DNA of 7,668 nucleotides, from the NCBI GenBank assembly GCA_944382025.1, contig CALWMQ010000159.1, positions 1 through 7,668 on the forward strand, written 5' to 3'. A program made the translations under genes and the position numbers. Below, one piece after another: positions 1-5,429 of this stretch. The DNA comes from an uncultured Clostridia bacterium. Its GTDB lineage: Bacteria > Bacillota > Clostridia > Oscillospirales > Acutalibacteraceae. The stretch's first letter is position 1, and each line of letters starts with the position of its first letter. The notes under the pieces were generated by a model. That model did not search any database and was not told the origin of the DNA. It worked only from the letters and a program-made list of their open reading frames with translations.

Positions 1-133
1 TGTAGTTGGAACCTTTCGTGAACCATCTTGTGGTAGGAGGACGGCACCGATCCACAGCATCCCTTACAGTGTAGCACAGCCCTTGGAGAGGGGCTCTAAT
101 AACTACTACTCTATTATACAAGGAGGAGATTAT
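1..133. other. Upstream region of the 148-aa membrane protein gene
   Basis: No gene is recognised here. It may hold the end of a transcript that enters from outside the window. The clearest structure is a small stem at 78-84 pairing with 89-95 (AGCCCTT with AGGGGCT, one G-T pair, loop GGAG). It has no T-run behind it, so it is not a convincing terminator. A weaker TGTGG/CCACA dyad spans about 28-57. No promoter with good spacing was found. The AT-rich stretch at 111-118 resembles a -10 box but lies too close to the ribosome binding site to leave a usable leader. Confidence 0.4.
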
Positions 134-580
134 ATGAAGCAATTAAAGAAATGGCTACCCTTCCCTTTTGTCTGCGCCGCATTAGTACTCATGATTTTGC
201 CATTGGGTAACCTGCTGGTATTTGCTCCCGAGCCCAACGTGCAGGTAGTCGACGCCTTTTCCTGGTTTGACGGGACCGCCTGGGGGTATGGCCAGCTGTT
301 CCCACTGCCTGCCGCTATCTTAACCGCTGGTTCCTCCATATTGCTTCTGGTTTCCATCCTTACTGGACGCTTTGGCACTGCTTTCCTGTGGCTTCTCGCT
401 CTCGCGACAGTGTTCACTGTATTGTCTCTCTTTACAGCGGGGGCCAGGAATGGCTGGGGTATTTTGACCGCTGTCCTGCTGGTGTTAGCCGCTATAACGC
501 AGGCTATTATCCGGCATGGGGAAAAAAGCGATGTTTTCTCAGCCTCCCCCGGCACAAACGGCAAACCCGGTGCTCAATAA
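134..580 (+). CDS. Small four-helix membrane protein, function unknown
   Basis: The 148-residue product is not recognised as a named family. It starts at ATG 134 because a near-perfect ribosome binding site (AAGGAGGAG, 120-128) sits 7 bases upstream; an in-frame TTG at 83 has no such site. The N-terminus is basic (MKQLKKW). Hydrophobic segments at about residues 10-31, 56-77, 80-101 and 107-126 suggest four membrane helices. Between helices 1 and 2 lies an aromatic, acidic loop (about 32-55, with DAFSWFDGTAWGYG) that is probably extracellular. The tail after residue 127 is short, polar and Gly/Pro-rich, and probably cytoplasmic. No catalytic motif is visible. The gene is convergent with the DEAD-box helicase gene and shares the terminator at 774-819 with it, about 190 bases beyond its stop. 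It looks like a single-gene transcript, but its promoter was not identified. Confidence 0.8.
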   Translation: MKQLKKWLPFPFVCAALVLMILPLGNLLVFAPEPNVQVVDAFSWFDGTAWGYGQLFPLPAAILTAGSSILLLVSILTGRFGTAFLWLLALATVFTVLSLFTAGARNGWGILTAVLLVLAAITQAIIRHGEKSDVFSASPGTNGKPGAQ

Positions 581-773
581 GCTTTACCTTCCTGACAGGG
601 AACCGCAGTTTGCCATCCTTGTTAAAGCCGCATTTAATCTACGGTATTGCTGGTACCCGTTCTATCCAGAGCCGTGCTCTTCTTTCCGGCGGACTCATCA
701 GTCGCTGTGCGCGGCTCAGACGGCATTATGGCTCTCGGTGATTTTCTCTTCTGCTAACAGGTCAATACAAGAA
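581..773. other. Non-coding gap between membrane protein gene and terminator
   Basis: Open frames cross this stretch but none has a ribosome binding site or protein-like composition. Only small dyads are visible, such as GAGC-N3-GCTC near 670-680 and GACT-N4-AGTC near 693-704. I see no gene, RNA or mobile-element signature. It is best read as the 3' untranslated region of the preceding gene. Confidence 0.45.
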
Positions 774-819
774 AAACGGCGTGTTTCTGACAGGGTTATC
801 CCCCCGGAACACGCCGTTT
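774..819. terminator. Bidirectional rho-independent terminator
   Basis: A perfect 12-bp inverted repeat (AAACGGCGTGTT at 774-785, AACACGCCGTTT at 808-819) extends inward by a T-G and a C-G pair to about 14 bp. On the plus strand the stem runs into a T-rich tail at 817-830. On the minus strand it runs into TTTTT followed by CTTG (776 down to about 768). It can therefore end both the membrane protein transcript and, 63 bases beyond its stop codon, the DEAD-box helicase transcript. Confidence 0.85.
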
Positions 820-882
820 GTTTATTCTTCTTTTCAGACTATATTCTTTCAGCCCCACCTTTATGGATGCCGGGTACCGCTG

Positions 883-2502
883 TTATATGCCTTTTTTGGG
901 AAGGAACTCCCGATTACTGCCCTCGGAACGGGACTGGAACGGCCGGATCTGCCGAGGCTTCTGGATAGCCGGTTCCGGGGAACCGGCCTTGGCTCTCTTG
1001 GAGCGGGATCCCTCTTGCTGTGTGCGCCCAGCCTGCGGCGGAGCAACAGGAGGACTGGCTTTAGGCTGATTTTCCGCTGGCATGACAACCGTCTGAACTT
1101 TCCCATCGGCCTTTGGATGGGAAGAGGGGTTTTGTTTTTGTTTCTGTTTCCGGTCGGGCTGGACAGTCCTCTCTTTCTGAACAAGCTGAACCGGCTTCTT
1201 TTTCCTCTCCCCATCTTTCCCAAAAGCGTCACGTTGACCCGTTTTCCGGTGCGGGGATGCTTCTGCCCCTTTTGTCTCAATCGGCCGCTCTGTTTTCCGG
1301 CCCTTTGGGGCAGATTTCTCCTGCCGGGGTTCCGGGACAGGCCGTTCCGCTTGGGTCACCGCCTGGAACACCTCCATAGGATAGGGGTGCTCCTCCACCA
1401 CCGGTACCGTTTTACGGATCAGCTTCTCAATATCCTTCAGATATGCCTTTTCCTCGGAATCACAAAACGAGATGGCTATCCCGCTGCATCCTGCCCGGCC
1501 TGTCCGCCCGATACGATGGACATAGGTTTCCGGAACATTAGGCAGATCGTAATTGATCACATGGGACAATTCTTCCACATCGATGCCCCTGGCGGCAATA
1601 TCGGTGGCCACCAGCACCCGTACGGACCCATTCTTAAAGCTGCTTAAAGCGTTCTGCCGGGCATTTTGAGACTTGTTCCCATGGATCGCCATCCCCTGGA
1701 TCCCCGCACGTCCCAGATCCTTTACCACACGGTCCGCGCCGTGTTTGGTACGTGTGAAAACCAGGGCGGAACGGACAGTGGGATCCTTCAACAGATGAAC
1801 CAGCAGGTGTTTCTTGTTGGATTTGTCCACGAAATACACCGATTGTTGGATAGCGTCTACGGTGGAGGAGACAGGGGTCACCTCCACCCGGACAGGGTTG
1901 GTCAAAATGGTTTGAGCCAGTTGGACAATTTCCCGGGGCATGGTGGCGGAAAACAACAGTGTCTGCCGCCTGTCAGGAAGATGGGAGATGACCTTTTTGA
2001 CGTCATGGACAAACCCCATATCCAGCATCCGGTCAGCCTCGTCCAGAACGAAAATTTCCAGATGCTTCAGGCTCACGAACCCTTGGCCGATCAGGTCGTT
2101 CAGCCGCCCCGGGGTAGCCACCAGAATATCCACCCCTTTTCTGAGGGCTTCCACCTGGGGCTGCTGGGATACCCCACCGAAAATAACAGCGCACCCAAGA
2201 GGCAGATATTTCCCATAGGCTTCAAAACTTTCGTGGATCTGCAGAGCCAGCTCCCGGGTAGGAGTAAGAATCAGGGCGCGGATAGGCCTCTGGCCCCCGG
2301 AAGGCTTCCGGCTCAGCCGTTGGAGGATCGGCAGGGCAAATGCCGCGGTTTTACCAGTACCGGTCTGGGCGCAGCCAATTAAATCCCGTCCCTCCAAGAC
2401 CGGTGGAATCGCCTTTTCCTGAATAGGGGAAGGAGAGAGATAGTCCTGATCCGCCACCGCTTTCAGCAGTGGATCGGCCAGGCGCAGATCTTCAAATTTC
2501 AT
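883..2502 (-). CDS. DEAD-box ATP-dependent RNA helicase (RhlE-like) with long basic tail
   Basis: This 539-residue protein is expected to use ATP to unwind or remodel short RNA duplexes in the cytoplasm, typically in ribosome assembly or mRNA turnover. The core carries the family motifs in order: Q-motif region with F3 and Q28, motif I AQTGTGKT (45-52), Ia PTREL (81-85), TPGR (130-133), DEAD (154-157), SAT (185-187), the second RecA domain with ARGID (304-308) and HRIGRTGR (329-336). The core ends near residue 375. The last roughly 160 residues are low-complexity, rich in Lys, Arg, Gln, Pro and Ser, and probably disordered and RNA-binding. The start at ATG 2502 is supported by AGGA nine bases upstream and by MKFEDL being the usual N-terminus of this family. 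The gene ends at TAA 883-885 and is followed by the terminator at 774-819. The family is certain; the exact subfamily and RNA target are not. Confidence 0.95.
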   Translation of the reverse strand: MKFEDLRLADPLLKAVADQDYLSPSPIQEKAIPPVLEGRDLIGCAQTGTGKTAAFALPILQRLSRKPSGGQRPIRALILTPTRELALQIHESFEAYGKYLPLGCAVIFGGVSQQPQVEALRKGVDILVATPGRLNDLIGQGFVSLKHLEIFVLDEADRMLDMGFVHDVKKVISHLPDRRQTLLFSATMPREIVQLAQTILTNPVRVEVTPVSSTVDAIQQSVYFVDKSNKKHLLVHLLKDPTVRSALVFTRTKHGADRVVKDLGRAGIQGMAIHGNKSQNARQNALSSFKNGSVRVLVATDIAARGIDVEELSHVINYDLPNVPETYVHRIGRTGRAGCSGIAISFCDSEEKAYLKDIEKLIRKTVPVVEEHPYPMEVFQAVTQAERPVPEPRQEKSAPKGRKTERPIETKGAEASPHRKTGQRDAFGKDGERKKKPVQLVQKERTVQPDRKQKQKQNPSSHPKADGKVQTVVMPAENQPKASPPVAPPQAGRTQQEGSRSKRAKAGSPEPAIQKPRQIRPFQSRSEGSNREFLPKKGI

Positions 2503-2532
2503 ATTGCACGTTCCTGTTCTCTGTTCTATGGG

Positions 2533-2562
2533 ATATTACAGTGATTACTCTAGGGATGCCGA
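2533..2562 (-). promoter_or_regulatory. Possible promoter of the DEAD-box helicase gene
   Basis: Read on the minus strand, TCGGCA (2562-2557) and TAATAT (2538-2533) are separated by 18 bases. Each matches the sigma-A consensus at four of six positions. Transcription would start near 2526, leaving a leader of about 24 bases that contains AGGA. The match is modest, so read-through from the upstream reductase gene is also possible. No terminator with a T-run was found between the two genes, only GC-rich dyads at 2584-2601 and 2615-2631. Confidence 0.35.
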
Positions 2563-2645
2563 CGGTTGCGGGAACGAACAGAAGCGCCGGCGTCCGGGCG
2601 CCATCATTGCTGACGGGCACCGATGGTGCTCCCGCACCTGGGCAA

Positions 2646-3758
2646 TCAGCCTTCAGCAAACACCGAAGGAATATCTTTCATGTGGCTGCTGATACTGATG
2701 TGCTGGGGGCAGCGGGCTTCACATTTACGGCAGCTTCTGCACTTGTCCGCCGTATGCTCCTCCAGCCCCCGGTACAGCTCCCGTGCCTCATCCATATTGA
2801 CTGCCGTGCGGTTATAGGCTTCAAACACGCCGGGAATATTGACCCCAAAGGGGCACGGCATACAGTAAGAGCATTTGGTACAGGGAACCAGCGCCATGGT
2901 GTCATAGGCTGTTTTCGCCCGGGCCAGCATATCCAGTTCCTCGCCGGACAGCATCCCGACCCGGGAATGGGATGCGTAAAGAAGATTATCATTTACCTGC
3001 TCCATAGAGCTCATGCCGCTGAGGACAACGCCTACCTCCGGACGGTTCCATAGAAAATCCAGCGCCCATTCCACCGGGTGCTTGGAGTCCGGCAATACCG
3101 ATCTGACGCCCGGTGCCGGATTGGCCAGTTTACCGCCCAGCAGAGGCTCCATAATAATGATCCCCAGGTCCTTAGCTGCCGCTTCCTCCACCCCCTGAAG
3201 GGTAGCCTGGTTGTTCACATCGATATAATTCATCTGGATCTGGCAGAAGTCCCAGTGATCATAACCGTTCAGGATATTCCGGAAGGCGGTATAGTCATCA
3301 TGGAACGAAAAGCCCATATGACGGATTTTTCCCGCGGCCCGGGCCTGTTCCATCTTATCCAGGAGTTTCAGCTTCAGGACCTTTTCATTCCATTCCTTCC
3401 AGTTGATGGCGTGGAGCAAGTAGCAGTCGATATGATCGGTCTGGAGCCGGGAAAGCTGCTCATCCAGTATCGTATCAAATTGCTCGGCCGATTCCAGGGA
3501 GTAAACAGGGGATTTCGTCGCCAGCAGCACTTTCTCCCGGTATCCGTCCCGCAGCGCTTTTCCTACCAGGCTCTCGCTTTCCCCGTTATGATAAAAGTAA
3601 GCGGTATCCACATAGTTGACGCCGCTGTCGATAGCGGACCGAAGCATGTGGATAGCCTCATCCTCACGAATTTTACCGTCCTGTGTAGGGAACCGCATAC
3701 AGCCGAACCCGAGCGCCGACACCGACTCCCCGGTTTTCCCAAAGGACCTGTACTGCAT
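2646..3758 (-). CDS. Aldo/keto reductase with two C-terminal [4Fe-4S] ferredoxin motifs
   Basis: The 370-residue protein has an aldo/keto reductase barrel followed by a bacterial ferredoxin-like tail. The AKR catalytic set is visible: D51 and Y56 in VDTAYFYHNGESE, K82 in LATKS and H116 in YLLHAI. The tail has C293-x2-C296-x2-C299-x2-CP and C340-x2-C343-x2-C346-x3-CP, the pattern that binds two [4Fe-4S] clusters. Such proteins are soluble anaerobe oxidoreductases, probably NAD(P)-linked; the substrate is not known. The start at ATG 3758 is chosen because MQYRSFGKTG is the normal family N-terminus, GGAGG lies four bases upstream, and the promoter at 3793-3821 would put transcription onset about 28 bases before it. 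The frame stays open upstream to 4088, but that extension has no family match and contains the promoter. The next gene downstream on the same strand is the helicase, 143 bases away. Confidence 0.93.
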   Translation of the reverse strand: MQYRSFGKTGESVSALGFGCMRFPTQDGKIREDEAIHMLRSAIDSGVNYVDTAYFYHNGESESLVGKALRDGYREKVLLATKSPVYSLESAEQFDTILDEQLSRLQTDHIDCYLLHAINWKEWNEKVLKLKLLDKMEQARAAGKIRHMGFSFHDDYTAFRNILNGYDHWDFCQIQMNYIDVNNQATLQGVEEAAAKDLGIIIMEPLLGGKLANPAPGVRSVLPDSKHPVEWALDFLWNRPEVGVVLSGMSSMEQVNDNLLYASHSRVGMLSGEELDMLARAKTAYDTMALVPCTKCSYCMPCPFGVNIPGVFEAYNRTAVNMDEARELYRGLEEHTADKCRSCRKCEARCPQHISISSHMKDIPSVFAEG

Positions 3759-3792
3759 CCTTCCTCCGACCTTTCCTTCTTGTTTTGTGTCC

Positions 3793-3821
3793 AGTATAAC
3801 ATGGAAGCGGTTCCCAGGCAA
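3793..3821 (-). promoter_or_regulatory. Sigma-A promoter of the aldo/keto reductase gene
   Basis: On the minus strand, TTGCCT (3821-3816), a 17-base spacer and TATACT (3798-3793) form a good promoter. A TG one base before the -10 box makes it an extended -10 type. Predicted transcription start is near 3786, giving a leader of about 28 bases with GGAGG before ATG 3758. Confidence 0.75.
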
Positions 3822-4059
3822 CCATTTCTTTACTGTACAAGGCCACTCCATGCGGCAGTATTCCCATAAGGCTGTATCTCCCACAAGGCAAAACAGCGGC
3901 AGCCGGGCATCCTTTATTCCAAACGGCTGAAGTGGGATTCTGTTCCTGCCCTGAGGCCTTCCTGAGGGACAGGGAGCCATTTTCTCTGCCGTCAGACGTT
4001 TTGCATCGGACAGCCCAACGACGTATCGGTACGGCTGACCGTGAAGCCATGCTTCCGTC
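3822..4059. other. Intergenic region between divergent reductase and YoaK-type genes
   Basis: The two genes are divergent and their start codons are 386 bases apart. Each promoter lies close to its own gene, leaving about 238 bases of unexplained sequence. I see a tandem CCTGAGG near 3950-3966 and a small ACGG-CTGA-CCGT dyad near 4031-4042. No riboswitch, RNA gene or credible coding region was recognised. Open frames here are unsupported extensions. Confidence 0.4.
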
Positions 4060-4089
4060 TTGACAATGCCTTCTTTCCCGCAGTACACT
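4060..4089 (+). promoter_or_regulatory. Promoter of the YoaK/DUF1275 gene
   Basis: A perfect TTGACA (4060-4065) is followed after 18 bases by TACACT (4084-4089), which matches four of six -10 positions. Transcription would start near 4096, giving a leader of about 50 bases before the GTG at 4145. Position and direction fit the gene. Confidence 0.6.
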
Positions 4090-4144
4090 GTATCTTGGCA
4101 GCTGGTTCCCGGCGGCCTACATTGGTTAAAAAGGATTGGTTCTG

Positions 4145-4813
4145 GTGGACAGCCTCCTTCAGCGTAAACCTACCCATGAAACCTTACGAATCGGCGTTCT
4201 GCTGGCGGTCACCGGCGGTTTCCTGGACGCGTATACCTATTTATCCCGGGGCGGTGTGTTCGCCAACGCCCAGACCGGCAATATCGTCCTGTTGTGCCTG
4301 TCCGCCGCTCAAGGAGAGTGGCTCCGGATGCTGTACTACTGTATCCCCATCCTGGCGTTCTTTTTGGGTGTTTTGGCCACCGAGGCCCTGAAGCATCACA
4401 GCTCTCGCTCACGCTTTGCCAGATGGGAGCATATGGTGATCCTCATGGAACTCCTCCTGCTGCTGATTATCGGTTTCCTTCCTGCTTCGGTTCCCAACGC
4501 CATCGTCAATGTCACAGTGTCTTTTATCTGTTCCATTCAGGTCAACAGCTTCCGGAAAATACACGATATCTCTTACGCTTCCACCATGTGTACCGGCAAC
4601 CTCCGCTCCGCGGCGGAAAACTGTTTCTTGTTTGCCGCCAATCGGGACATCGCTGCCGGGAAACGATTCGGGCGCTATGCCCTGATTATCCTTGCCTTTT
4701 GTTGCGGAGCGGTTATTGGCGCGCTGCTGACCGGCTGGCTGGGCGGGAAAGCTGTATGGTTTTGTTGCCTTGTGCTGGCCGTGGTATGGGGGATGTTGCT
4801 GCTAAGGCCATAA
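4145..4813 (+). CDS. YoaK/DUF1275 family multi-pass membrane protein
   Basis: This 222-residue protein matches the DUF1275 (YoaK) family, integral membrane proteins whose biochemical role is not established. The hallmark is visible near the N-terminus: GGFLDAYTY (24-32) followed by a GGVFANAQTGN segment (36-46). A second TGN in TMCTGNLRSAAE (about 147-158) fits the family's internal two-fold similarity. About six hydrophobic segments are seen, near 14-33, 64-80, 96-113, 116-134, 178-196 and 202-220. I start it at GTG 4145 because AAAAAGGA (4128-4135) is nine bases upstream. An in-frame TTG at 4136 directly abuts that site, too close to be used. The gene has its own promoter (4060-4089), is divergent from the reductase gene and convergent with the sulfatase gene. 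The family call is firm; a transport role would be a guess. Confidence 0.9.
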   Translation: MDSLLQRKPTHETLRIGVLLAVTGGFLDAYTYLSRGGVFANAQTGNIVLLCLSAAQGEWLRMLYYCIPILAFFLGVLATEALKHHSSRSRFARWEHMVILMELLLLLIIGFLPASVPNAIVNVTVSFICSIQVNSFRKIHDISYASTMCTGNLRSAAENCFLFAANRDIAAGKRFGRYALIILAFCCGAVIGALLTGWLGGKAVWFCCLVLAVVWGMLLLRP

Positions 4814-4848
4814 AGCGGAAAACCGCTGCTTGATAATTCCTTCGATCA

Positions 4849-4876
4849 TTGATATAACGACAGCGCACAATATACA
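4849..4876 (+). promoter_or_regulatory. Candidate promoter pointing into the hairpin-rich gap
   Basis: TTGATA (4849-4854, five of six consensus positions) is followed after 16 bases by TATACA (4871-4876, four of six). It would start a transcript near 4883 that runs into the structured gap with no protein gene ahead of it. In AT-rich sequence such matches also occur by chance, so confidence is low. Confidence 0.3.
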
Positions 4877-4895
4877 AAGTACCATCTCCCTGTTT

Positions 4896-4926
4896 CAGCA
4901 GGGAATTCCTTTGCTCCTGCTGTTTT
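4896..4926 (+). terminator. Possible terminator of the YoaK/DUF1275 gene
   Basis: CAGCAGG (4896-4902) and CCTGCTG (4916-4922) form a perfect 7-bp stem with a 13-base loop, followed by TTTT (4923-4926). It lies 83 bases after the gene's stop codon. The stem is of modest strength and the T-run is short. The left arm overlaps a competing stem at 4887-4904. Confidence 0.4.
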
Positions 4927-5116
4927 ATGCTGATACTGGCGGCCGCGCAAGGACAATCGATCTGTCCCTTATGTCTGCCGTGTTCTAAAGGGCAGGCGAT
5001 GCCCTTCATAGCCTGTGGAAACCGATCGTGCTTTCTCGCACCGGAAATCCATTAATAGGTCTGTTCCCTAGGCTTTCTTGGTGTAATCTCATCAATGGCA
5101 TATCGTTAAACAGGTA

Positions 5117-5151
5117 GCGGGACCAGGTTCAGCGTCTGTCCCTGGTCCCGC
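5117..5151. repeat. Strong 11-bp inverted repeat (hairpin)
   Basis: GCGGGACCAGG (5117-5127) is exactly matched by CCTGGTCCCGC (5141-5151) around a 13-base loop. No T-run follows on either strand, so it is not a standard rho-independent terminator. It sits 24 bases from an even larger hairpin at 5176-5215. Confidence 0.85.
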
Positions 5152-5175
5152 AAGGGCTAAATATCTAATGTACGA

Positions 5176-5215
5176 CTGGCCGTGCGGACATCCTGTAGGA
5201 TGCCTGCACGGCCAG
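5176..5215. repeat. Very strong 40-base hairpin with tetraloop
   Basis: CTGGCCGTGC (5176-5185) pairs perfectly with GCACGGCCAG (5206-5215). Inside this, a G-T pair, a G-C pair and one A-C mismatch lead to CATCC (5189-5193) pairing with GGATG (5198-5202) around TGTA. Only positions 5186/5205 and 5188/5203 depart from perfect symmetry. Transcribed on either strand it would fold very stably. No T-run follows. Confidence 0.88.
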
Positions 5216-5429
5216 ATACCCATTTTAGGAGACAGATATGGTAATGCCCTTTGCCGCCTGCTACACCCTCCTCCCCTTTCAACCATTTGGCTGATGCGGG
5301 GAAGGCCCTATGTTTATAAGCGTCTCTCGCCATATACCCTACCGCGGTACAGGCGGACAGGCAAGTTGCTGACCGGTTTGGCCTGCGGGCCGCAGCTTCG
5401 TCAGCCGCTTGAGGCGGGGTATAAGCTAA

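Larger units (their letters stand above)
4814..5429. other. Long hairpin-rich convergent intergenic region
   Basis: This 616-base gap separates the convergent YoaK-type and sulfatase genes and holds no credible protein gene. It contains a series of inverted repeats: 4814-4827 (AGCGG-AAAA-CCGCT), 4887-4904, 4896-4922, 4951-4967 (GGACA/TGTCC), 4988-5006 (AAGGGCA/TGCCCTT), 5028-5041 (GTGC/GCAC), 5117-5151 and 5176-5215, plus CTGCG-N3-CGCAG near 5383-5395. A possible plus-strand promoter lies at 4849-4876. It could be a pair of long 3' untranslated regions, a structured RNA, or a decayed element. No known RNA family was recognised by eye. Confidence 0.5.

Noticed and set aside
1..133. Possible tRNA, rRNA end or riboswitch at the left edge
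   Set aside because: No T-loop, CCA end, 5S-like or known riboswitch core sequence could be found, and the edge truncates any larger feature.
781..2382. Long plus-strand open frames opposite the helicase gene
   Set aside because: These mirror the codon pattern of the helicase. They have no ribosome binding sites and no recognisable domains.
2584..2631. GC-rich dyads between the reductase and helicase genes considered as a terminator
   Set aside because: Stems are short (5-7 bp) and no T-run follows on the minus strand, so terminator function is not supported.
3759..4088. In-frame upstream extension of the aldo/keto reductase adding 110 residues
   Set aside because: The extension has no family similarity, lacks a ribosome binding site and contains the strong promoter at 3793-3821. 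The start at 3758 gives the normal family N-terminus.
4814..4827. AGCGG-AAAA-CCGCT stem right after the YoaK-type stop codon considered as its terminator
   Set aside because: Only 5 bp, and it is followed by GCTTGATAATTCC rather than a T-run. The stem at 4896-4922 with TTTT is a better candidate.
4802..4885. Minus-strand 27-residue hydrophobic peptide (begins MVLCILCAVVISMIEG) overlapping the end of the YoaK-type gene
   Set aside because: It resembles small toxic membrane peptides in composition, but its GGGAG abuts the ATG with no spacing and part of it is antisense to a real gene. No promoter or antitoxin RNA was evident.
4713..5009. Minus-strand 98-residue open frame
   Set aside because: Its composition is not protein-like, it has no ribosome binding site, and its second half is antisense to the YoaK-type gene.
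5238..5294. Plus-strand 18-residue frame with AGGAG six bases upstream
   Set aside because: The ribosome binding site is decent, but the peptide is short, matches nothing, and no downstream gene on that strand could use it as a leader peptide.
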